Shown here: positions 42,872-51,887 of the stretch, in pieces
Numbering within the stretch: position 1 is the stretch's first letter
How the letters are laid out: every line of letters begins with the position of its first letter
Origin: Alphaproteobacteria bacterium
GTDB taxonomy: Bacteria > Pseudomonadota > Alphaproteobacteria > Reyranellales > Reyranellaceae
NCBI GenBank assembly: GCA_016869975.1
Contig: VGCZ01000006.1
Location: 62,001 to 126,000 of the forward strand
Direction: 5' to 3'
Length of the DNA stretch: 64,000 nucleotides
Program-made: the position numbers and the translations under genes
Notes under the pieces: generated by a model
Database searches by the model: none
Seen by the model: only the letters and a program-made list of their open reading frames with translations
Told to the model about the DNA's origin: nothing

Positions 42872-44071
42872 TTACGCCCTGTACTTCGCCGGCACTTCGA
42901 GGTTCAGGAAGCGGGCGGCGTTGAGCCCGAGGATGTCGGCGCGGGTGGCGTCGGACAGATGGCCCATGGTGCGCTCGATCGCTTCGGCGGAGTGCGGCCA
43001 GGTGCCTTCGTGATGCGGGTAGTCGTTGGCCCACATGAAGCTCTTCGACAGGCCATGCTTCTCGCACAGCGCCAAGCCGGCCGGGTCTTCCTGGAACGAG
43101 GCGTAGCCATGCGCCTTGAAGTAGTCGCTGGGCAGGCCCTGCAGCTTGGGCCGCACCCAGAAGTGATGCTTGCGATAGGCCTCGTCCATGGCGTCGAGCA
43201 GCCACGGGATCCAGCCGATGCCGGCCTCGATGGTGGCGAAGCGCAATTTGGGGAAGCGCTCGAGCACGCCCGACGCGCACATATTGGCGACCGGCTCGAT
43301 GGTCGGCGACAGCGAGTGGGTGACGTAGTTGATCACCGCGCCGCCATTGCCGCGCGAGGCGCGCGGGTCGCGGCCGGTCGAGATGTGATAGGTGATCGGC
43401 AGGTTCACGTCCTGGATCGCCGCCCACAGCCGGTCGAAATGCGGCAGGTTGTAGTTCGGGTGGTCGATGTCGTGATGGCCCCATACCGGCTTGCACGGCA
43501 GGGTGAGGCAGCGGAAGCCGAGCTTGGCCAGACGCTGCACCTCGGCGATCGAACCCTCGAGATCGGCGGTGGCGATCGCGCCGGCGATCACCACGCGATC
43601 CTGGTGGGCCGAGTACTGCTCCCACGCCCAGTCGTTCCACACCCGGCACTGCGCCTGCGCGAACTCGGCGTCCTGCGTCGCCCACATCGACAGGCCCTTG
43701 TTGGGGAAGAAGAGCTCGACGTCGATGCCGTCGCCGTCATGGTCGGCGATGCGCAGCTTGGGATCGGCGCCGGCCTTGTTGCGCGCGTCGTCCTCGCCCT
43801 CCATCTCGTGGATGCGCAGGCGGTCGGGACGATGGCCCTCCGACACGCGCCACTTCACGCCGTCCTTGTCGGTGATGACGCGCGGCAGGCGATCGCGATA
43901 CTTCGCGTCGATACGTTCGGCCCACAGATTGGCCGGCTCGTTCGCGTGGCAGTCGGCCGACACCATGAAGTACTTCTTCGCGGCACCAGGCCGCGGGCTG
44001 CGCTGCCATCCCGCCGAGCCCGGGGTTTCCAGGCGCCACTTGTTGGGCTCGTTGACGACGATGTGGTTCAT
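42872..44071 (-). CDS. amidohydrolase-family (ACMSD-like) metal-dependent hydrolase
   Basis: 399-aa TIM-barrel amidohydrolase of the amidohydrolase_2/ACMSD group, often found in ring-cleavage and acyl-CoA catabolic clusters. SADCHANEPANLW holds the first metal-binding HxN-type motif, with ITYHISTGRD and later WANDYPHHEGTWPHS, a likely metal/active-site segment. Starts at ATG 44071 with GGGAGGAACGCC. Divergent from the iclR gene across an operator-like region, so probably under its control. Reaction could be hydrolysis or decarboxylation; substrate unknown. Confidence 0.85.
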   Translation of the reverse strand: MNHIVVNEPNKWRLETPGSAGWQRSPRPGAAKKYFMVSADCHANEPANLWAERIDAKYRDRLPRVITDKDGVKWRVSEGHRPDRLRIHEMEGEDDARNKAGADPKLRIADHDGDGIDVELFFPNKGLSMWATQDAEFAQAQCRVWNDWAWEQYSAHQDRVVIAGAIATADLEGSIAEVQRLAKLGFRCLTLPCKPVWGHHDIDHPNYNLPHFDRLWAAIQDVNLPITYHISTGRDPRASRGNGGAVINYVTHSLSPTIEPVANMCASGVLERFPKLRFATIEAGIGWIPWLLDAMDEAYRKHHFWVRPKLQGLPSDYFKAHGYASFQEDPAGLALCEKHGLSKSFMWANDYPHHEGTWPHSAEAIERTMGHLSDATRADILGLNAARFLNLEVPAKYRA

Positions 44072-44096
44072 GGCGTTCCTCCCGCCTTGACAGTTA

Positions 44097-44119
44097 TTCC
44101 GATATCGGAACATTGTTCC
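44097..44119. promoter_or_regulatory. nested palindromes, likely IclR operator
   Basis: In the 71-bp divergent gap there are two overlapping palindromes: TTCCGATATCGGAA (44097-44110, perfect) and GGAACATTGTTCC (44107-44119, near perfect), sharing GGAA. IclR-type dimers bind such paired sites. Position between the amidohydrolase and iclR starts fits autoregulation and control of the amidohydrolase-thiolase-DUF35 run. Confidence 0.75.
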
Positions 44120-44142
44120 GGTAGAGGAATTTTGACCCCGCC

Positions 44143-44943
44143 ATGCCGCGCGACGCAACAGGGATATCGGCTGGCCCGCCGCGCGCGCCGACCCGCGCTA
44201 TGCGGGTGATCGAGGCGCTGGCGACGCGGCCCGACGGCCTGGCGCTGGCCGAGCTGGGCCGAATCCTTGATCTGCCCAAGACCAGCCTGTTCAGCATGCT
44301 GCGCGCGCTGGAAAGCGAGGCCTATGTCGAGACCGTCGGCGGCGTCTATCGTCTGGGCGCGGCGGCGCTGCGGCAGGGCGCGCTGATCGGCGGTGGCGAC
44401 ACCTTGGAACGCAAGCTCTCGCCGCTGCTGGCGCCGATCGTCGCCAAGGCGGAAGAGACGGTGCTGCTCGCGGTGCCGACCGAGGATCATCGGGAGGTGC
44501 GTTACGTCGCCATCGCCGACGGGCCGCAGGCGGTGCGCTACGCCGCCACGATCGGCCTGCGCCGGCCGCTCTACTGCACGGCGTCGGGCCGCGCCGTGCT
44601 CGCGTTCAGCGAGCCCGACATCATTCGCGACTACCTCGCGCGCGCGCCGCGTCCGCAGCTCACGCCGCACACCACGACCGCGAAAGCAGCGCTGCTCGAC
44701 ATCATCGCCGAGGCGCGCCGCGCCGGCGTGGTCGAAACGCGCGACCAGATGTTCGTCGGTCTGTGGGGCTTCGCCTCGCCGGTGTTCGACGCCCGGCGCG
44801 CCGTCGTCGCTTCGCTGATGATCGCCGCGCCCGCCGACCGCGCGCGCCGCAAGCGCGCGGCGCTGGTGGCGGCGGTGCGCGAAGGCGCCGAGGAGATGTC
44901 GCGCGTGCTGGGGCTCAGCGGCGAGTACATCGCGGCGCGCTGA
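44143..44943 (+). CDS. IclR-family transcriptional regulator
   Basis: 266-aa regulator. An N-terminal winged helix-turn-helix (about residues 19-70, LALAELGRILDLPKTSLFSM) and a C-terminal IclR effector domain with YCTASGRAVLAF are present. Effectors are usually small aromatic or aliphatic acids or acyl derivatives. It is divergent from the amidohydrolase gene and probably controls it through the palindromes at 44097-44119. Confidence 0.9.
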   Translation: MPRDATGISAGPPRAPTRAMRVIEALATRPDGLALAELGRILDLPKTSLFSMLRALESEAYVETVGGVYRLGAAALRQGALIGGGDTLERKLSPLLAPIVAKAEETVLLAVPTEDHREVRYVAIADGPQAVRYAATIGLRRPLYCTASGRAVLAFSEPDIIRDYLARAPRPQLTPHTTTAKAALLDIIAEARRAGVVETRDQMFVGLWGFASPVFDARRAVVASLMIAAPADRARRKRAALVAAVREGAEEMSRVLGLSGEYIAAR

Positions 44944-45133
44944 CATCGTCACCATCCCGGGAACCGGCTGTGGCGGATGATGTCGTGCTAGGTCGGGCCG
45001 GGCGGTGGCCCGCGCGTGGTGTTCCAGAAGATCGTCCCGTTTCCGGCGCCGGCGACATGCGGCGGTGGCGCCGCCAGCCGCTTGCCTTCCGGCATCTCGA
45101 CGACTACACGGCGCTCCTGATGCGGGAGTTTGA

Positions 45134-46345
45134 ATGGCTGGAGAGATCAGGACTCGCGCCTTCATAAGGCTCTGGCTCGGCGGTACCGCCTCAGGTCTTG
45201 CGACATGGGCTCTGCCCTTCGTGTTGGGTATCGCCGTTCTCGATCGATCGATTACGGCGGCGCAATTGGGAATTGCGCTGGCTGCGCGGACGGTGGGGTT
45301 TCTTGTGGCCCTGCCGATCAGCGGCGTATTGGCTGATCGCTCCGCGCGGCGCAAAGTCGTGTGGGGTGCGAGCCTGATTGCCGCTGCGGGCATCGCGCTC
45401 ATCGTCATCGGGCTTGGGCATTCGGCGTTTGGCACCGCTCTGCTGATGCTGGGTGCGGCCGTGGCTGGAATTGGCCAAGGGGCGTGTCGCCCGGCCTACA
45501 ACGCGCTGGTCCCGATCGTGGTCGGCGTGGATGGGTTGCAGCCAGCCAATGCCGCGATGAGCATATCGGTGCGGGTCGCGACCCTCGTTGGCCCCACTCT
45601 CGCCACGGCTCTCGCGCTTGGACTGGGAGTCTGGGCCACCCTGATCGCGATCGCGCTTCTCTGGTTGGTGAGTGGCTTCGTGCCGCCACACCCGGTCGAG
45701 CCGGGCCGACCCGATGGCGCCGATGCACGCCTCACACTCAAGTCGTTCCATCAAGAGCTCATTGAAGGTGTGAGGGAAGCGGGCCGTCACCCGTGGTTCG
45801 TCGCCGGACTTGCCGCGCTGACGATCGTGATCGCCTTGGGCTACTCCGTGACCAACGTGATCCTTCCCATCGTGAGCCGTGACGACTATGGCGGTGCTGT
45901 TCTTCTCGTCGCCGGGACAACCGCCTACACGATAGGAGCGCTCTTGGGCGCTGCGGTGATGGCGTACTGGCGTCCACGCAATCAGGGGTGGACCGCGCTC
46001 GGCGCTCTTGCGCTTTATGGCCTGGTTCCCTTCAGCCTGATCGCACCCATCCACATCGCCATTCCAATCGCGGCCCTCTTTCTTGCCGGCCTCGGCGTCC
46101 AGTTGTTCAACGTGCCATGGTTCAGCGCCACACAACGTGAGGTGCCATCGGACAAGCTCGCGCGCGTGTCGTCGGTCGATTTCTTGTTTTCATACGGCTT
46201 GGCACCTCTGGGCCTCGCCCTGATCGCACCGCTCAGCCAGGCGCTCGGACCAACGCCTGTGCTCGTTATCTGCGGCTGCGCCTGCTTTGTGGCACCGGCT
46301 CTTGCCATGTTGCCAAAGAGCAGCCGCACGTTCACGAGCGCTTGA
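45134..46345 (+). CDS. MFS transporter
   Basis: 403-aa permease with about 12 helices and the MFS loop motif GVLADRSARRKVVWG between helices 2 and 3. It resembles drug or enterobactin-exporter-like MFS proteins. GGGAGTTTGA precedes the ATG. Codon use looks less GC-biased than that of the neighbours (many ATC/ATT and GCT/CTT choices), a hint of transfer. No regulator is adjacent in the 190 bp upstream, which holds no obvious gene. Substrate unknown. Confidence 0.82.
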   Translation: MAGEIRTRAFIRLWLGGTASGLATWALPFVLGIAVLDRSITAAQLGIALAARTVGFLVALPISGVLADRSARRKVVWGASLIAAAGIALIVIGLGHSAFGTALLMLGAAVAGIGQGACRPAYNALVPIVVGVDGLQPANAAMSISVRVATLVGPTLATALALGLGVWATLIAIALLWLVSGFVPPHPVEPGRPDGADARLTLKSFHQELIEGVREAGRHPWFVAGLAALTIVIALGYSVTNVILPIVSRDDYGGAVLLVAGTTAYTIGALLGAAVMAYWRPRNQGWTALGALALYGLVPFSLIAPIHIAIPIAALFLAGLGVQLFNVPWFSATQREVPSDKLARVSSVDFLFSYGLAPLGLALIAPLSQALGPTPVLVICGCACFVAPALAMLPKSSRTFTSA

Positions 46346-46466
46346 GCGCCAGCTCGGGTTCGCAATATCAGTCATGTTCGGCAATCGCTTCTGTTGCGTT
46401 CGCGGACGCGGGCTTTACCGGCGTGATGAGGCCAATCCGAACAGGAGACAGCGCGTTGGCGCCGGT

Positions 46467-46736
46467 CTAGAGGGTCGCCCCGTCGGGCCGCTCACCGGCG
46501 AGCAGCGACAACAGCCGTGCGGTCTTGTCGAGGTGGGCGGCGACGAGATGCGCGGTCGTCGGATCGCGCGCCTCCTCGATCACCGCGATCAGCAACGCGT
46601 CGAGCACCGCGTCGCGCGGCAGCCACTCGTCGTCGCAGGCGGCGCGGGCGCGACGGAAATGGGCCAACGCCCGCTCGATGTCGGCCTTGCGCACCGCCTC
46701 GATCGCCGGCGCTAGCTTGGCCGCCGCCTCAGACAC
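46467..46736 (-). CDS. small unknown protein of the Zur-controlled operon
   Basis: 89-aa helical protein (KLAPAIEAVRKADIERALAH and a Leu/Ala-rich middle), no family recognised and no cysteines that would bind zinc after the Cys in RAACDDEW. GTG 46736 is the inferred start: it overlaps the DUF1826 stop by 8 nt and has GGGAG 9 nt upstream. It is the last gene of the cobW-DUF1826 run and should be induced under zinc starvation if the Zur box works. Function unknown. Confidence 0.6.
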   Translation of the reverse strand: MSEAAAKLAPAIEAVRKADIERALAHFRRARAACDDEWLPRDAVLDALLIAVIEEARDPTTAHLVAAHLDKTARLLSLLAGERPDGATL

Positions 46737-47415
46737 GCGACGCGCTCCCCAGCCGCGAGTGGTCGACCGCGTCGGCGTCGAGGCACAGCAGCACGCGGCG
46801 ATGGCCACCCTCCGGCTTCGGTGGGGAGCGATGCACGATGCCGCGCCCCTCATTGCCGGGCCATGCCTCTCCCTTGAACAGGCCGACATCGCCGCATGCC
46901 ATCGACTGAACCGACGCCGGATCGTCGACGATATCGTCGTTGTCGCCCACGGTCAGCATGTCGCGTCGCACCGCGGCGTCGGGCAGCCATTGGGTCCCGG
47001 CGCCGTCGTAGGTACAGAGCAGGCGCAGGCCGATCCAGTCGACGTGGAACTTGCGGCAAGCCGAACCGGTCACCGTTTCGAGCGTGGCGCGCACGACATG
47101 CGCCGCGCTCAGGCGCGCGAATTCATCGAGCAATGGCGCGATGTCGGCGCGCCACAGCGCTTGATCGGCCGGCGACACGTCGCGCAGCAGCGCCGCGAAG
47201 TGGCCATCGGTCAGTGCCGCCGAATCGCAGGCGTCGAACCACGCCTCGCCGACGATCGGGCGCGTTCGATGCGCCTCGATGCTGGCCTCCAGCGCGCGGG
47301 GCAGCCGGCGTTGCCACAGCGCGAGGTTGACGGCCTGCGATGTGATCGCCGAGAGCGCCTCCGGCTTGTCACCGCGCGCGACGTGCGGACGTGTCGCCAA
47401 TATCGTCGCGTTCAC
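46729..47415 (-). CDS. DUF1826 protein of the zinc-starvation operon
   Basis: 228-aa protein of the DUF1826 family; marks are [27 protein letters not shown] and ...[20 protein letters not shown], a pattern suggesting a cupin-like or dioxygenase-like metal site. Family members are often encoded next to COG0523 GTPases and Zur sites. The GTG start at 47415 overlaps the GTPase stop as GTGA and has GAGGAG upstream; an upstream ATG would give an unrelated leader. Biochemical role not known. Confidence 0.82.
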   Translation of the reverse strand: MNATILATRPHVARGDKPEALSAITSQAVNLALWQRRLPRALEASIEAHRTRPIVGEAWFDACDSAALTDGHFAALLRDVSPADQALWRADIAPLLDEFARLSAAHVVRATLETVTGSACRKFHVDWIGLRLLCTYDGAGTQWLPDAAVRRDMLTVGDNDDIVDDPASVQSMACGDVGLFKGEAWPGNEGRGIVHRSPPKPEGGHRRVLLCLDADAVDHSRLGSASRV

Positions 47416-48629
47416 GACTGGGACTCCTCGGTCCAGGCCGGGAACGGGTCGGGCATGTACTTCCACACCGCCGGGCCGGCGGCGATCTCGCTCGGGCTGA
47501 GCAAGCAAGCATCGAACGCGGCGGTAAGCGCGCCGCGGTCCATGTCCTTGCCGATGATCACGATCTCCTGCCGGCGATCGCCGAACGGCTCCTTCCAGTT
47601 ATCCATGATCATGCGCCGCTCGACCCGGTCGCTCGGCCAGTGGTTGCGCGGCACGCTGGCCCACCAGCGGCCGCCCTTCTCGTGGCGTGTCACCGCACCG
47701 GCCTGCGACCAGACGCCGACAAAGGCGGGCCGCGTCGCCAGCCAGAAGAATCCCTTGGACCGGATCACGCCGGGCCACTCGCGTTGCAGCCAGGCCATCA
47801 ACCGCGCCGGGTGAAACGGCGACTGCGCGCGGTAGATGAAGCTCGAGATGCCATACTCCTCGGTCTCCGGCAGCGGGTTGCCGAGCAACGCCTGCTGCCA
47901 GCCCGGCGCCATCGACGCCTCCTGCATGTCGAACAGGCCTGTGTCGAGGATGTCGTCGAGCGCCACGTCGCCATTCACGCTGCGCACAAAGCGCGCACGC
48001 GTGTTGAAGGTGCGAATGATGCCCTCGAGCATGCCGAGGTCGTCGGACGAGACGAGGTCCGCCTTGTTGAGGACGATGACATCGGCGAACTCGACCTGCT
48101 CGACGAGCAGGTCGACGATGGTGCGATCGTCGCCCTCGCCGGCGGTCTGGCCGCGATCGCGCAGGAAGCCGGTGCTGGCGTAGTCGCGCAGGAAGTTGAA
48201 GGCGTCGACCACCGTGACCATGGTGTCGAGGCGCGCCACGTCGGCGAGGCTGTCGCCGTCCTCGTCGCGGAAGTCGAAGGTCGCGGCCACCGGCAGCGGT
48301 TCCGAGATACCGGTCGATTCGATCAGCAGGTAGTCGAAGCGGCCCTGCGTCGCGAGACTGCGCACCTCGCGGAGCAGATCGTCGCGCAGGGTGCAGCAGA
48401 TGCAGCCGTTGGACATCTCCACCAGCTTCTCGTCGGTCCGGCTGAGCCCGGCGCCGCCGTCGCGCACCAGCGCGGCGTCGATGTTGACCTCGCTCATGTC
48501 GTTGACGATCACCGCTACGCGCTTGCCCTGGCGATTGTGCAGGACATGGTTGAGCAGCGTCGTCTTGCCGGCACCGAGGAAGCCGGACAGCACCGTGACG
48601 GGCAATCGAAGGCCGGGAGAGGGTGACAT
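47412..48629 (-). CDS. COG0523/CobW-family zinc metallochaperone GTPase
   Basis: 405-aa GTPase of the CobW/YjiA/ZigA group. Walker [10 protein letters not shown] is at 16-24, the metal-binding CxCC motif GCICC at 75-79, and NKAD gives the guanine specificity. Such proteins hand zinc to client enzymes under zinc starvation; regulation by Zur is a family hallmark and a near-perfect Zur box lies 62 nt upstream. It heads the operon cobW-like, DUF1826, small unknown gene. Confidence 0.92.
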   Translation of the reverse strand: MSPSPGLRLPVTVLSGFLGAGKTTLLNHVLHNRQGKRVAVIVNDMSEVNIDAALVRDGGAGLSRTDEKLVEMSNGCICCTLRDDLLREVRSLATQGRFDYLLIESTGISEPLPVAATFDFRDEDGDSLADVARLDTMVTVVDAFNFLRDYASTGFLRDRGQTAGEGDDRTIVDLLVEQVEFADVIVLNKADLVSSDDLGMLEGIIRTFNTRARFVRSVNGDVALDDILDTGLFDMQEASMAPGWQQALLGNPLPETEEYGISSFIYRAQSPFHPARLMAWLQREWPGVIRSKGFFWLATRPAFVGVWSQAGAVTRHEKGGRWWASVPRNHWPSDRVERRMIMDNWKEPFGDRRQEIVIIGKDMDRGALTAAFDACLLSPSEIAAGPAVWKYMPDPFPAWTEESQS

Positions 48630-48690
48630 CAGGTGTCATCCGCGCTGGATGGAGAGGAAGCGAACGGCACAGGCCGTCTGGCAGCTAGGT

Positions 48691-48709
48691 AATGTTATAG
48701 TATAACATT
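48691..48709. promoter_or_regulatory. Zur box
   Basis: A 19-bp palindrome, AATGTTATA-G-TATAACATT, perfect except its centre. It matches the known alphaproteobacterial Zur consensus built on GTTATAnTATAAC. It stands in an AT-rich pocket of otherwise GC-rich DNA, 62 nt upstream of the COG0523 GTPase ATG. Zur with zinc would repress this operon. Confidence 0.9.
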
Positions 48710-48751
48710 TGCAAGGCAACAAAATCGCCGCGATCCCCCCGCCACCGTCCC

Positions 48752-50212
48752 CTAGATGCGAATCACCTTGCCGGGGTTCATCAGGTTCTGCGGATCGAGC
48801 GCGCGCTTGATCGAGCGCATGACGTCGAGCTCGACCGGCGAGCGGTAGTGCTCGAGCTCCTCGAGCTTGAAGCGGCCGATGCCGTGCTCGGCGGAGATCG
48901 AGCCCGCCACCTCGCGCACGATGTCGTAGACCGCGCGGTTGATGGCGCCGTAATGGGCGAAGAATTCGTCCTTGCCCATGCCCTCGGGCGCCTGGGCGTT
49001 GAAGTGCAGGTTGCCGTCGCCGACGTGGCCGAAGGGCACCGGGCGCAGATCGGGCACGACCTGCTTCATCGCCGCGATACCGCGCTCGATGAAGGACGGG
49101 ATCTCGCTCACCGACACCGAGATGTCGTGCTTGATCGAGGGGCCTTCGATCTTCTGCGCCTCGGAGTGGCTCTCGCGGATCTTCCAGAAGGCCTGCGCCT
49201 GCGTCGTCGACTGCGCCAGGGTGGCGTCGAGCACCAGACCTTCCTCCATCAGCGCGCCGAGGAAGGCCTCCATGCGTTCCGTCATCCCCGTGCCGCCCTC
49301 TGGCACGGCACGCGTCGAGGACCATTCGAGCAGCACGTACCAGTCGTGGCGGCCTTCCAGCGGATCGGCGCAGCCCGGGATGTGCTTGAAGACGAACTCC
49401 AGCCCCTGGCGGCTCATCAGCTCGCAGGAGGTGACGTTGTCCTCGCTCGCCTCGTGGGCGCGCGACAGCAGCTCGACCGAGGCGGCGGGATCGCGCACCG
49501 CCATCCAGGCGGTCGCCACGTCCTTGGGCTTGGGGAAGATCTTCAGCACCGCGCGCGTGATGATGCCCAGGGTCCCCTCGGCGCCCATGAATAGGTTCTT
49601 CAGGTCGTAGCCGGTATTGTCCTTCTTCAGCGCGCGCAGGCCGTTCCAGATTCGGCCATCGGGCAGCACGACCTCCAGCCCCAGCACCAGGCTGCGCGCG
49701 TTGCCGTAGTGCAGCACCTGCACGCCGCCGGCGTTGGTCGACAGGTTGCCGCCGATGGCGCAGCTGCCCTCGGCGCCCAGGCTGAGCGGAAACAGCCGGT
49801 CATGCGCCGCCGCCGTCTCCTGGATGGTCTTCAGCACCACGCCGGCCTCGACCGTCATGGTGAAGGCCAGCGGGTTGACCTCGAGGATGCGGTTCATGCG
49901 CCGCAGCGACAGCACGATCTCGCCGCCATGCTCGTGCGGAATGCCGGCGCCGGTCAGCCCGGTCATGCCACCCTGCGGCACCACGGGCACACCAGCCTGG
50001 TGGCAGATCTTCATCACGGCGGCGACTTCCTCGGTGTTCGCCGGCTTCACGACGGCGGCGGCGCGGCCATGATAATTGTCGCGCCACTCCACGACATGCG
50101 GCTCCATCTCCCTGACATCGGTGGTGAAGCCCTTGTCGCCCACGACTCGGTGAATCGCCTCGAGGACGGAGGCGGGAACGGCGGCGGGGATTGTCGTGTA
50201 GGTGTCTGGCAC
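48752..50212 (-). CDS. FAD-linked oxidase, D-lactate/D-2-hydroxyglutarate dehydrogenase-like, copy 2
   Basis: 486-aa flavoprotein of the GlcD/D-LDH/D2HGDH family (FAD_binding_4 plus FAD-oxidase C-terminal domain). The PP-loop region is VPQGGMTGLTGAGIP, GAEGSCAIGGNLSTNAGG binds FAD, and GHVGDGNLHFN is the His-containing catalytic motif (HxGDGNLH). It oxidises a D-2-hydroxy acid, electrons probably to quinone or a cytochrome. A similar gene follows upstream at 50318; by eye the two agree along the whole length. Confidence 0.9.
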   Translation of the reverse strand: MPDTYTTIPAAVPASVLEAIHRVVGDKGFTTDVREMEPHVVEWRDNYHGRAAAVVKPANTEEVAAVMKICHQAGVPVVPQGGMTGLTGAGIPHEHGGEIVLSLRRMNRILEVNPLAFTMTVEAGVVLKTIQETAAAHDRLFPLSLGAEGSCAIGGNLSTNAGGVQVLHYGNARSLVLGLEVVLPDGRIWNGLRALKKDNTGYDLKNLFMGAEGTLGIITRAVLKIFPKPKDVATAWMAVRDPAASVELLSRAHEASEDNVTSCELMSRQGLEFVFKHIPGCADPLEGRHDWYVLLEWSSTRAVPEGGTGMTERMEAFLGALMEEGLVLDATLAQSTTQAQAFWKIRESHSEAQKIEGPSIKHDISVSVSEIPSFIERGIAAMKQVVPDLRPVPFGHVGDGNLHFNAQAPEGMGKDEFFAHYGAINRAVYDIVREVAGSISAEHGIGRFKLEELEHYRSPVELDVMRSIKRALDPQNLMNPGKVIRI

Positions 50213-50283
50213 AATCCAAATTTAGGCAGGGACATTGTCCCTGTCGGCGGTGAACTTGTCCGCATTGCCCTGCGACTTGTCTC

Positions 50284-50307
50284 TACCTTCCCCCCGGAGG
50301 GGGAAAG
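50284..50307. repeat. CCTTCCCCC/GGGGGAAAGG intergenic palindrome
   Basis: Imperfect copy of the CCTTCCCCC-family inverted repeat (arms ACCTTCCCCCC and GGGGGAAAGGC) in the 105-bp gap between the two tandem FAD oxidases, 10 bp from the stop of the upstream one. Confidence 0.65.
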
Positions 50308-50317
50308 GCAAGACGCC

Positions 50318-51817
50318 TCAACGCGTCGGAAACGCCTCGGCCACCTTCTCGTCGGGATCGACGCGGATCACCTTGCCGGGGTTCATCAGGCCCTTCGGAT
50401 CGAGCGCCTTCTTGATCGCGCGCATGATGTCGAGCTCGGTCGAGGAGCGGTAGTGCTCAAGCTCGAGCAGCTTGACCGAGCCGATGCCGTGCTCGGCCGA
50501 GATCGAGCCGCCGATTTCGTTGACCATGTCGTGCACGATGCGGTCGAGCGTCTTGGCCATCGGCAGGAAGGCCTCGCGCGTCGTGACGTGGAGCGGCGCG
50601 CCGAAGGAGTAGTGCAGGTTGCCGTCGCCCATATGGCCCATCGGCTTCGGGCGGATGCCGGGCACCGCCTTCACGCAGGCGGCGTTGCAGCGCTCGATGA
50701 AATCCGGGATCTCGTGGATCGCCACCGAGATGTCGAACGAGGCGCTCGGGTTGGGATCGCGGCGGCTGGCCTCGGCATGACCTTCGCGGATCGCCCACAT
50801 GTTGCGCGCCTGCGCCTCGGATTGAGCGATGGTGCCGTCGACCGCCAGACCGCGCTCGAAGGCGCCGGTGAGGAACTCCTCCATGCGCTCGGCCATGCCG
50901 CCGGCGCCGTTGCCCGTGGGGGCGCGGGTCGAGGACCATTCCATCAGCAACTGCCACTCGGGTGAACCCTCGATCGGCCGCTGCAGATTGGGCACGTGCT
51001 TGAGCACGCCCTCATAGCCGATGCCGTGCACCAGCTCGCACGAGGTCACGCAGTCGCCCGAGGCCATGCGCGCCTCGGCCAGCAGCTCGAAGGCCGCCTT
51101 CGGGTTGGGGATCGCCAGCCAGCAGGTGGCGACGTCCTTGGGCTTGGGGAACACCTTCAGCACCGCCTTGGTGATGATGCCCAAGGTGCCCTCGGCGCCG
51201 ACGAAGAGGTCCTTCAGGTCGTAGCCGGTGTTGTCCTTCTTCAGCGCGCGCATGCCGTCCCAGATGCGGCCGTCGGGCAGCACGACCTCGAGCCCCAGCA
51301 CCATGCTGCGCGTGTTGCCGTAGTGCAGCACCTGCGCGCCGCCGGCGTTGGTCGAGAGGTTGCCGCCGATCATGCAGGAGCCCTGGGCGCCCAGGCTGAT
51401 CGGGAACAGGCGATCATGCTCCATCGCCGTCTGCTGGATGGTCTGCAGCACCACGCCGGCCTCGACCGTCATGGTGTAGGCCTGCGGGTTGACGTCGAGG
51501 ATGCGGTTCATGCGCGCCAGGGACACGACGATCTCGTCGCCCTGGCGCACCGGGATGCTGGCGGTCATCAGGCCGGTCAGCCCGCCCTGCGGTACGATCT
51601 TGACGTTGTGCTGGTTGCACAATTTCACGATGGCCGAGACCTCCTCGACGCTCGCCGGCTTGACCACGGCGGCGGCGCGGCCCGGCGCCATGCCCTGCCA
51701 GTTGGTGGTGTGGAACTGTACCGCCTGCGGATCGGTCACCAGACCCTTCTCGCCGACGATGGCGGCGAGCGCCTCGTGGAACGCGGACGAGGGCGGCGAG
51801 ATATAGGTGTCAGGCAT
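50318..51817 (-). CDS. FAD-linked oxidase, D-lactate/D-2-hydroxyglutarate dehydrogenase-like, copy 1
   Basis: 499-aa paralog of the gene at 48752, upstream in the same direction. VPQGGLTGLMTASIP, GAQGSCMIGGNLSTNAGG and GHMGDGNLHYS correspond to the same FAD and catalytic motifs. The C-terminus AEHGIGSVKLLELEHYRS...NPGKVIRVDP is shared. The pair is a tandem duplication; both keep the catalytic features and so probably differ in substrate. Co-transcription is likely, with a palindromic repeat between. Divergent from the HCCA isomerase gene. Confidence 0.9.
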   Translation of the reverse strand: MPDTYISPPSSAFHEALAAIVGEKGLVTDPQAVQFHTTNWQGMAPGRAAAVVKPASVEEVSAIVKLCNQHNVKIVPQGGLTGLMTASIPVRQGDEIVVSLARMNRILDVNPQAYTMTVEAGVVLQTIQQTAMEHDRLFPISLGAQGSCMIGGNLSTNAGGAQVLHYGNTRSMVLGLEVVLPDGRIWDGMRALKKDNTGYDLKDLFVGAEGTLGIITKAVLKVFPKPKDVATCWLAIPNPKAAFELLAEARMASGDCVTSCELVHGIGYEGVLKHVPNLQRPIEGSPEWQLLMEWSSTRAPTGNGAGGMAERMEEFLTGAFERGLAVDGTIAQSEAQARNMWAIREGHAEASRRDPNPSASFDISVAIHEIPDFIERCNAACVKAVPGIRPKPMGHMGDGNLHYSFGAPLHVTTREAFLPMAKTLDRIVHDMVNEIGGSISAEHGIGSVKLLELEHYRSSTELDIMRAIKKALDPKGLMNPGKVIRVDPDEKVAEAFPTR

Positions 51818-51887
51818 GGTCTTGGTTTCCTCCGGATCGGCTCAATCTAGCGGGATTGCACTGGGTCCCCAAGGGTATGGTAGCCGC

